The notes beneath the pieces were generated by a model. The model was given only the letters and a program-made list of their open reading frames with translations. It was not told where the DNA came from and ran no database searches. A program made the position numbers and the translations under genes. A stretch of DNA of 10,689 nt from positions 1-10,689 of the forward strand of contig CALLKK010000019.1 of assembly GCA_938008435.1 (NCBI GenBank), written 5' to 3'. The DNA is from an uncultured Steroidobacter sp. (GTDB taxonomy: Bacteria > Pseudomonadota > Gammaproteobacteria > Steroidobacterales > Steroidobacteraceae). The first letter of the stretch is position 1. Every line of letters starts with the position of its first letter. Positions 1-5,583 of the stretch are shown here, one piece after another.

Positions 1-126
1 TGCGTTCACGCGGGAGTGGGTCGCGTCGGGCGGTTTCGATGGCGGAGTTCCGGCCTGGCCGCGGACGGGAAGCTGAGGACCCGGCCAGCGCGGCGCAGGG
101 CCATCGATCAGGGCGTAGACTGCTTT

Positions 127-539
127 TGGACACCCACTTTCTTGGTGGCTGGTTTGGATACCCACGCTTGCGAGGGGGGTAGATGGGTAAATGGACACCC
201 ACCTTGTCGGTGCGTCTCGACTGTCTTGGAGCCAGGCTGCAGTCGATCAAGAAGGGTGGGTGTCCAAAGAAGCATGCGGAACGCTAGGTCGCGAACTGGT
301 CCGAAGCGGGCAGGAGACGAATGAGGAAGGGAAACGTGGGTGTCCATAAAGCGTGATGCCCCATAAACGGTGATGGGCGAGGGCCGAGACGAGGAGATGG
401 AAAGGCGGGTGTCCAATAGAGAAGGGGGTAGAGAGGCTTGATGGAGGGTAGGAAAGGTGGGTGTCCAAATAAGGGTGCACAGAAGGGTGGGTGTCCAATG
501 GGCAATGATGGGAATGGCGCGCCGAAGGGTGGGTGTCCA
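127..539. repeat. Cluster of nine GTGGGTGTCCA repeats in two orientations
   Basis: The 11-bp word appears as TGGACACCCAC at 127-137, 155-165 (one mismatch) and 192-202. It appears as the complement GTGGGTGTCCA at 256-266, 336-346, 405-415 (one mismatch), 457-467, 487-497 and 529-539. Orientation therefore switches once, between 202 and 256. The copies are mostly preceded by a purine-rich AAGG or GAAGG and followed by A/T. The last two copies share a longer exact 22-bp unit (482-503 and 524-545). Spacing between copies is irregular (about 28 to 80 bp), so this is not a CRISPR array. Short words in mixed orientation between genes resemble REP/BIME-type extragenic repeats, which in gammaproteobacteria are often spread by Y1 (RAYT) transposases. 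No transposase gene is present here, so that link is inference. Confidence 0.85.
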
Positions 540-654
540 ATGGGCGCTGCTGGCCTGGGTTTGTGCGCGCGAAGATCGCGCTCCGTCGGCGTGCGGGGTC
601 GTTCCGCGCAGGTCTCAGTCGAATACCGGAATGCTTCCCTTGCCCAGCCGACGG

Positions 655-683
655 TCGACGCGACCGCCGCTCTCGCTTACAGT
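655..683 (+). promoter_or_regulatory. Candidate sigma-70 promoter of the tRNA-Arg gene
   Basis: A -35-like TCGACG (655-660) and a -10-like TACAGT (678-683) are separated by 17 bp. Each matches the consensus at four of six positions. Transcription would begin near 690, a few bases before the mature tRNA 5' end at 698. The position is what gives this weight, since the boxes are only moderate matches. Confidence 0.4.
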
Positions 684-697
684 GCGCGTGCTTGCGT

Positions 698-773
698 GCC
701 CCCGTAGCTCAGTGGATAGAGCGACCGCCTCCTAAGCGGTAGGTCGCAGGTTCAATTCCTGCCGGGGGCGCCA
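698..773 (+). tRNA. tRNA-Arg (anticodon CCT)
   Basis: A full cloverleaf can be folded by eye. The acceptor stem is GCCCCCG (698-704) with CGGGGGC (763-769). The D-arm contains TAGCTCAGTGGATAGAGC. The anticodon stem ACCGC/GCGGT encloses the loop CTCCTAA, giving anticodon CCT, which reads the arginine codon AGG. The T-arm is GCAGG-TTCAATT-CCTGC (746-762). The discriminator base is G770, and CCA at 771-773 is encoded in the DNA. tRNA genes are common integration sites for mobile elements, but I see no second copy of its 3' end in the window that would mark an attachment site. Confidence 0.96.
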
Positions 774-862
774 ATTCCGCTCGTCGTCGTCCCAACTCCT
801 TACCTTGTGCGAAATCCGCCGCGGAGGGATATGATTCTTGGGAGTCGTGCCTCGAGTTCGCA

Positions 863-903
863 CGCGAACGCCGGACTTTCAGTGTCGTTCGCGCTGACTG
901 AAA
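863..903. other. Two overlapping inverted repeats between tRNA-Arg and the regulator gene
   Basis: CGCGAACG (863-870) pairs perfectly with CGTTCGCG (886-893) across a 15-nt loop. TTTCAGT (877-883) pairs perfectly with ACTGAAA (897-903) across a 13-nt loop. The two stems interleave, so in RNA only one could form at a time. No run of T follows, so a standard intrinsic terminator for the tRNA is not supported. They could be RNA switches, a processing signal of the tRNA transcript, or operator DNA upstream of the regulator gene. The rest of 774-947 shows nothing else that I can name. Confidence 0.35.
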
Positions 904-947
904 TCGCCGATCGCACTTGTCGTCGAAGATGATTCGCCTCGGCAATG

Positions 948-979
948 TTGGCACAATCGACCGAGCAGACATGTATACA
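948..979 (+). promoter_or_regulatory. Possible promoter of the regulator gene
   Basis: TTGGCA (948-953, five of six to the -35 consensus) and TATACA (974-979, four of six to the -10 consensus) lie just before the start codon at 1009. The spacer of 20 bp is longer than the usual 16-18, so the promoter would be weak or would need an activator. The -10 box sits in the 8-bp palindrome TGTATACA (972-979), which could also be a protein-binding half-site. Confidence 0.25.
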
Positions 980-1008
980 AGAACCACGAGGGTTAGAGTC
1001 CCGACGCC

Positions 1009-3402
1009 ATGAATCGGGGTGACGCGTCTTTCTCACCCAAGCGATCGAGTACGGTTTCCAGTGGTGCGACCTTTCGTTTCGAAGAGTGCGAAGTCGACCC
1101 GGCAAGCTATCGGGTGCTCGTGCGAGGCGAGCCGGTTGCTCTCGAGCCGCGCGTGTTCGAGCTGCTGGTGTATCTCATCGAGCATCGCGAGCGTGTCGTC
1201 GCCAAGGAAGAGCTGTTCGATCGTCTTTGGGCGGGAAAGTACGTCACGGAGTCGACGCTCACCCGTGCGGTATACGAGGTACGCCGCGCGCTAGGGGACG
1301 ATTCGAAAGAGCAGCGCATCATCAAGACCCTGCACGGGCGCGGTTATCAATTCGTTGCAGCGCTTCGGGACGACGCGCCGAGCGATCGTGTCGGCGGCGA
1401 GCCCGATAGCGATTCATCGCGCGCCGAGTCGGCGCATGAAGCGCCCGCACAGGCGCCTGCGGTTGCGCAATCGGTGCGTTCGCGCAGTCGCTGGATTCTG
1501 CCTGCAATGCTGAGTGTCCTCGTTGTCGTCGTTGCAATTTTCGCAGCGACTTGGTATCGCAGCGCTGAGCACGAAGAACGTCGCGAGCGCATTGCGATCA
1601 TGCCGTTCACCGTCGATGCCAACGCGCCCGACCTGGAATGGGCCGAGCTCGGATTGTCGAGTCTCTTGGCGGAGACGCTCAGCGAACGCTCGAACGTGAC
1701 CGTACTTTCGGCAAACCGCGTGCGTCAGGCGCTGTTGCAGAGGAATGTCGCGCTCGATGCGCCTCAACACGAGCAGCTCCAAGTGCTTCGAGACGTGTTC
1801 GGCGTGGATCACGTGCTCTTCGCGCATGTCAGCCGCGATCGCACGCAACTGTCGATCGGCTACGACTTGGTGCGCGCGGACGGCCGCCGCGTTGCGGGTT
1901 CGAGTCGCGGCCAAGGCGCAGGGAGCGTGACCGCCGATCTGGCGAGCGCTCTGGCGGATGCAATGGATGTGGCTTACAAGGCCGGTGTGCCGATACGCAA
2001 GATCGGTCCGGACGAGTTCGTCAATGAAGCATTCGCGCGCGGCCTGCAGGCGCAGCTCGGCGGTCAGCTCGAAGATTCCGTTCGCTATTTCGAGGTCTGT
2101 CTGAGCAACGATCCGGCGAACGGATGGGCCGGCTATGAGCTGGGCAATACGCTGCGTTTGCTCAGTCGTTGGCCGGAAGCTGCTCGCGCCTACGATGCCG
2201 CACGATTGCAAGGCATTCAGGATGGCGATACGAACCTCGAGGCCTCGGCCGAGGTCGGGCTCGGCTTGCTCGCTTGGCGGCAAGGCCGGCTTGCGGACGC
2301 CGAGAAGTACTTCGAGGCAGCGCGGGAGAGGTACGAGAGCATCGAGCGGCGCGCCAACCTGGCGGCGGCATACGGAAATCTCGGCATTCTCGCGGAGAAT
2401 CGTCGGGATCTTGCGAAGGCGCGTGAGTACTACGAACGGGCGCTGGCGCTGTATCTCGCCGAGGGCGAGCGCGCCGGCGAGTCCGCCGTGTACACGAACC
2501 TTGCGGTGATCGAGCGCAAGCTGGGAAATATGGATGCCGCGGCGACGCTGCAGCAGCGTGCAGCGGACCTGCAGCGCCGTACCGGCCTTCATCAGCTGCT
2601 CGTGTTCAGCCTCGCGCATCTCGGCGAGATCGAGCGCGAACGCGGCAACTGGCCCAGCGCGCGCGCTGCAATCGATGAATCGCTGCAATTTGCCTTGCTC
2701 ATGCGCGACCGGCTCGGCGAGGCCGACGCGCTGGCGGCCAGAGGCGCGCTCGAACTGGACTTCGAGCGCTTCGATGAAGCATCGGCCGATCTGCGTGCGG
2801 CGTACGCCATTTACGAGGAGCTTGGCAATCCGGCGGGTTTGGTGCGCGCGGCACTGCAACTCATCGAAGTGACCAAAGTGGCAGCGCCAGACGAAGCGCA
2901 CGCCCTGGCAGAGACGGCTCTCTCGCATGCGCGGCAACTGGAGGACGAAGCACTGGCGCTCGAGATCGAACTCATTCGTGCCGAACTGCAGAACGCCGAT
3001 TTGGCAGCACTGTTGCCGCGGTTGCAGGTTCTCGGCGATCACCGGCTCTTGGCGCTGAGCTGGGCCGTGCGGGCACGAAGGAACCCTACAGCCGAATCAG
3101 TGCGCGCGGCGCTTGCGCATGCCGAGCGTTCCGGCGCGAAGCGGCTCCAGGCGGTTCTGGCCGTCGAGCTTGCCCGGTTGATGCTTGCGCAGGGAGCACC
3201 GCCAAGCGAAATCGAATCCGTGCTGAGCCGTGCGCGTGCCTGGCAGGCGGAATTCCCGCCGAAGCTCGTTACCCGCGCGTGTCATCTTGCCCAGATCCAA
3301 CGAACGGACGAAGCGCATCAGGCGCTGGCGCGTGCAACCTCGCTGTTGGCCAGACAGCCCGACATGAGCTGGTGTCCGGGATGGCAGTTCCAACGCCTGT
3401 AA
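1009..3402 (+). CDS. ToxR/CadC-like transmembrane transcriptional regulator with TPR region
   Basis: The 797-residue protein starts with an OmpR/PhoB-type winged helix (about residues 21-117). Family signs are FRFEECEVDP at the start, VALEPRVFELLVYLIEH, the recognition-helix segment TLTRAVYEVRRALGDD, and the closing wing IIKTLHGRGYQFVA. A polar linker follows (118-160), then one hydrophobic membrane helix (about 162-183), then a segment beginning RIAIMPF (about 193-325) that resembles TolB-N/FlgO-type domains in such regulators. Residues of about 335-790 are helical TPR-like repeats, for example EASAEVGLGLLAWRQGRLAD and AAYGNLGILAENRRDLAKAR. There is no receiver domain, so signalling would pass through the membrane, as in CadC and ToxR. 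The ATG at 1009 keeps the winged helix complete, but the ribosome site is poor (GAGGG, about 17 nt upstream). The gene lies directly upstream of a co-oriented operon of secreted proteins and probably controls it (inference). The family is clear, but the ligand is unknown. Confidence 0.9.
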   Translation: MNRGDASFSPKRSSTVSSGATFRFEECEVDPASYRVLVRGEPVALEPRVFELLVYLIEHRERVVAKEELFDRLWAGKYVTESTLTRAVYEVRRALGDDSKEQRIIKTLHGRGYQFVAALRDDAPSDRVGGEPDSDSSRAESAHEAPAQAPAVAQSVRSRSRWILPAMLSVLVVVVAIFAATWYRSAEHEERRERIAIMPFTVDANAPDLEWAELGLSSLLAETLSERSNVTVLSANRVRQALLQRNVALDAPQHEQLQVLRDVFGVDHVLFAHVSRDRTQLSIGYDLVRADGRRVAGSSRGQGAGSVTADLASALADAMDVAYKAGVPIRKIGPDEFVNEAFARGLQAQLGGQLEDSVRYFEVCLSNDPANGWAGYELGNTLRLLSRWPEAARAYDAARLQGIQDGDTNLEASAEVGLGLLAWRQGRLADAEKYFEAARERYESIERRANLAAAYGNLGILAENRRDLAKAREYYERALALYLAEGERAGESAVYTNLAVIERKLGNMDAAATLQQRAADLQRRTGLHQLLVFSLAHLGEIERERGNWPSARAAIDESLQFALLMRDRLGEADALAARGALELDFERFDEASADLRAAYAIYEELGNPAGLVRAALQLIEVTKVAAPDEAHALAETALSHARQLEDEALALEIELIRAELQNADLAALLPRLQVLGDHRLLALSWAVRARRNPTAESVRAALAHAERSGAKRLQAVLAVELARLMLAQGAPPSEIESVLSRARAWQAEFPPKLVTRACHLAQIQRTDEAHQALARATSLLARQPDMSWCPGWQFQRL

Positions 3403-3406
3403 ACGT

Positions 3407-3460
3407 CGGCACGGCGACGCCGCAGAATTTCGTGCAATCGAAACAGCGACGCCGTTGCCG
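3407..3460 (+). terminator. Weak inverted repeat after the regulator gene
   Basis: CGGCACGGCG (3407-3416) can pair with CGCCGTTGCCG (3450-3460) if one T is bulged, enclosing about 33 nt. It begins four bases after the stop codon. The long loop and the lack of a T-run make it a poor intrinsic terminator. It may only slow or process the transcript, so read-through into the downstream operon is possible. Confidence 0.2.
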
Positions 3461-3502
3461 GGCGGCTTGAGCATAAAGCTAGGTAAATCAATGCATTAGC
3501 GC

Positions 3503-3546
3503 TCCCTCACGAACTCCTCAGCAATTCCTCAGGCCTTCCTCAGGTT
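3503..3546 (+). promoter_or_regulatory. Four 11-bp-phased CCTCA repeats, candidate operator of the operon
   Basis: CCTCA occurs at 3505-3509, 3516-3520, 3527-3531 and 3538-3542, each exactly 11 bp after the last. The 11-mers are TCCCTCACGAA, CTCCTCAGCAA, TTCCTCAGGCC and TTCCTCAGGTT; on the other strand the core reads TGAGG. One-turn phasing puts all copies on the same face of the helix. PhoB- and OmpR-type winged helices are known to bind head-to-tail on 11-bp direct repeats. The gene just upstream encodes such a domain and the operon starts 74 bp downstream, so this is probably its binding site. A -35-like TTGACT follows at 3560-3565, but I find no convincing -10 at the right distance, as expected for an activator-dependent promoter. 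Confidence 0.65.
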
Positions 3547-3619
3547 TTCGATGCCCTCGTTGACTAGCGTGCGCCGCCAATCGGCCGCCGTTGGTCGGAA
3601 CGCATGAGAGGTATCGAAG

Positions 3620-4663
3620 ATGAAAAGTCTTGCGCGGGCCGTCGTCGCATCCTTTCCCGCACTTCTCGCGACAGGAACTGCACTCGCCGCTGATAGCTGG
3701 ACGTCGAGCCCGCTCGGAAAGTCGACCCCCTTTAACGCGGGTTTGGCTGTGGGCACTGAGGTGGCGACATTGCCGGGCACTCTCATCACGGGGGGAGCGG
3801 GAAGCGGAAAGGGACCGAGCTCCTGTTCGAACGGCAAGTATGTCGTCGGTCTCGAGATCAGGTCGGGCACGCTCGTCGACGGAATGCGCGTCGAATGCGC
3901 GCGGCTCGGTCCCAATGGCGAGCACCAAGATCGCACACAAGGCAATTGGCTGGGCAACGAGACGGGCGGGAACGTTCGGTTCATGCGTTGTCCCGCAGGA
4001 CAAGTGGTCACGGCTGCTCGTGCGAGGGCCGGTGACTTTGTCGACCAAGTCAGTTTCGCGTGCCGCAGTTGGAACGCGACGCAGGGCTTGCATGGATCGT
4101 TGAGTTGGCAGCCGGCGCACGGCGGCTCCGGAGGTCAGCCGGCCGGTCCGGTAGAGTGTCCCGACAGCATGGCGATGACGGAGCTGGAGGGCGGCAAGGC
4201 AGGATCGTATATCCGATTCTTCCGGGTAAGCTGCAGAAAGCTGCCGCCGACGCAACCTGCCGCTCCGAGCACGACATCGCCGCAGAGCCCCCAGCTTCAG
4301 ACGGGCAATCCAACCGGCGGCACGCCGACTTCTGCACCTTCTGCAGTTCCCACGATTTCGCAAGGCGTGCAACTTGCGCCGGGGCGGATGTCGCAAGTCG
4401 TCACACCTGTCTTGCGAAACTTAAGCAGCAAGGCAATGCCTGGAGGCGGTGTCGAGCTCACGATCGAAGGCGAGAGCTTCGCGGCCGATCAAATCACTCG
4501 AGTCGAGGTCGCTGGCACGCCGGTGCCGTACCGCGTGATCTCGCCGACGCGCGTCGTTGCAACTGTCTCGCAGCACGTGTGGACGAAGGTCAATCAGCAA
4601 ACCGTGCCGATCGTCGTGACGAGCGGCGGGCAGCGCATTTCCAAACAGTTGTCCGTGCGCTGA
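3620..4663 (+). CDS. Secreted protein with three Cys-framed repeats and a C-terminal TIG-like domain
   Basis: This 347-residue product begins with a Sec signal peptide (MKSLARAVVASFPALLATGT, then ALAA; cleavage near residue 23-24). The mature part has three similar units, C69-C93, C124-C148 and C180-C205. Each runs Cys, then a G/V-rich strand, then G-x-x-V-D (units 1 and 2) or G-S-Y-I (unit 3), then an alternating strand ending in Cys. Each pair is 24-25 residues apart, so one disulfide per unit is likely. A Pro/Ser/Thr/Gln-rich linker (about 208-250) leads to a TIG/IPT-like Ig domain (about 262-347) containing VELTIEGESFAADQITRVEV. The repeats recall carbohydrate-binding beta folds, but no known lectin motif is certain. 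GAGAGG at 3606-3611, eight bases before ATG, supports the start. It is the first gene of the operon; the next starts 17 bp on. Periplasmic or surface binding is inference. Confidence 0.85.
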   Translation: MKSLARAVVASFPALLATGTALAADSWTSSPLGKSTPFNAGLAVGTEVATLPGTLITGGAGSGKGPSSCSNGKYVVGLEIRSGTLVDGMRVECARLGPNGEHQDRTQGNWLGNETGGNVRFMRCPAGQVVTAARARAGDFVDQVSFACRSWNATQGLHGSLSWQPAHGGSGGQPAGPVECPDSMAMTELEGGKAGSYIRFFRVSCRKLPPTQPAAPSTTSPQSPQLQTGNPTGGTPTSAPSAVPTISQGVQLAPGRMSQVVTPVLRNLSSKAMPGGGVELTIEGESFAADQITRVEVAGTPVPYRVISPTRVVATVSQHVWTKVNQQTVPIVVTSGGQRISKQLSVR

Positions 4664-4680
4664 TAGCCGGAGCTTGAGTC

Positions 4681-5583
4681 ATGCGCGGGCATCATTCCAT
4701 ATCGGCCGCACTCGGCCGCCGAGCGGTATTGACGATAGGTGCGAGCGTCGCTGCGTGGTTCGTGTCGTTCGCTAGCGCCGCCGACTTGCAGGTCACTGTG
4801 CTCACGGCGGCGGGCGAAAGAGTCGATGGCGCGACCGTATGTGCAGGCACGTCGGAGAATCCCAGTCAGTACGGAACGACAACGACCAACTTCGATGGGA
4901 TCGCGACCCTTCGCAGTGTACCGACGGGTCTCGTGCACGTCACTGCACACCGTCTGGATCACGGCGTGCAAGTCACCCATCAAATGGGATCGGCGCAGCA
5001 GTCGATCGCCATACGCCTTCCGGTCGCTCCGACGTCGAGAGCCTGCGGCGCTGCCGCAGCCGGAGGGCTGAACGCCCCGCCGCACATCGATCCCAGAGCG
5101 GCAAGCATCGCGCTGCCGAACGTCAGACTCCAACCGTCCGCTCCACCGCTCGTCTCGCTCAAGGAAGAGTACTGCTTCGGCGCGCTCGGTGCGCAATGCG
5201 GCGGTGCGCAGATGGGCATTCCGCTTGCCGCCCTCTGCGCGGCTGGATATTGCCGAATCAACGCGGGAAGTTGGGAGCACGACGAATGTTGCTGGGCACA
5301 CCCGCGCGGCATGGCGTGTCAAGTCGGACCGCTGGATCACGTGTTGGGACACGATGGCCATTGCGTGGCGGAGTGGAACAAGGCGCTGTCACGCCTGCAG
5401 GCGGGGCTCAACTGGGCACGTCAAGTCGATTTCAACAAACCCAATAGAACGGGCAGGGTTGTGTTTTCGGACTACTGCGCACCCGCCGGCTCGCGCGTCC
5501 ATCAAGACGACGTGCGTTACTGCTGTTCTCGTCAAGCCGATCGCATGCCATGGCTGCCGGCTCAACAGAGGGTCTGCCAATGA
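4681..5583 (+). CDS. Secreted protein with Ig-like domain and 12-cysteine HDECC module
   Basis: The 300-residue product has a signal peptide with a basic start and a hydrophobic core, ending AWFVSFASA near residue 33. Residues 36-113 look like a carboxypeptidase-regulatory or CNA-B type beta-sandwich: LQVTVLTAAGERVDGATVC, then a TNFDGIATLRSVPTG turn. A spacer of about 45 residues leads to a module with twelve cysteines (165, 173, 186, 191, 203, 204, 213, 228, 266, 281, 282, 299), enough for six disulfides. Its centre reads WEHDECCWAHPRGMAC, followed by GHDGHC (223-228). The His-Asp next to Cys-Cys resembles the phospholipase A2 active site (CCxxHDxC), but the order is HDxCC and the calcium-loop signature is not evident, so activity is unproven. 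GGAG at 4669-4672 lies eight bases before ATG. The stop codon overlaps the next start (ATGA). I do not recognise a named family for the whole protein. Confidence 0.83.
   Translation: MRGHHSISAALGRRAVLTIGASVAAWFVSFASAADLQVTVLTAAGERVDGATVCAGTSENPSQYGTTTTNFDGIATLRSVPTGLVHVTAHRLDHGVQVTHQMGSAQQSIAIRLPVAPTSRACGAAAAGGLNAPPHIDPRAASIALPNVRLQPSAPPLVSLKEEYCFGALGAQCGGAQMGIPLAALCAAGYCRINAGSWEHDECCWAHPRGMACQVGPLDHVLGHDGHCVAEWNKALSRLQAGLNWARQVDFNKPNRTGRVVFSDYCAPAGSRVHQDDVRYCCSRQADRMPWLPAQQRVCQ
5567..5572 (+). promoter_or_regulatory. Ribosome binding site deciding the start of the beta-barrel gene
   Basis: AGAGGG lies seven bases before the ATG at 5580. The reading frame stays open to another ATG at 5550, but that start would put eleven extra residues before the signal peptide and has no such site. 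The 5580 start also gives the classical ATGA overlap with the preceding stop codon. Confidence 0.7.

Larger units (their letters stand above)
1..697. other. Intergenic region without a supported protein gene
   Basis: No reading frame here looks like a real gene. Open frames exist on both strands, but they run through the repeat words at 127-539, so their apparent peptide repeats (KGGCP on the plus strand, LDTHPS on the minus strand) come from the DNA repeats. Positions 1-126 could hold the 3' end of a gene starting outside the window. One short plus-strand frame open from position 2 stops at about 74-76, but nothing identifies it. Positions 540-654 show no structure that I can name; 655-697 is treated as the tRNA promoter region. 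Confidence 0.6.

Noticed and set aside
127..539. CRISPR array
   Set aside because: The repeats are only 11 bp, occur in both orientations and have irregular gaps; no cas gene is present.
438..707. Plus-strand frame encoding repeated KGGCP peptides
   Set aside because: The peptide repeat is a direct translation of the DNA repeat words, and the frame runs into the tRNA gene. Minus-strand frames show the same effect (LDTHPS).
981..1008. A tRNA-like 3' fragment (GGTTAGAGTCCCG followed by ACGCCA) just before the regulator start
   Set aside because: Only three base pairs of a T-stem form, the T-loop lacks the conserved C, and there is no acceptor stem partner. It is not a duplicate of the tRNA-Arg end, so it is not an attachment site.
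1414..3042. A 542-codon open frame on the minus strand inside the regulator gene
   Set aside because: It runs antisense to a gene with clear domains, has no recognisable domain or ribosome site, and is explained by high-GC codon bias.
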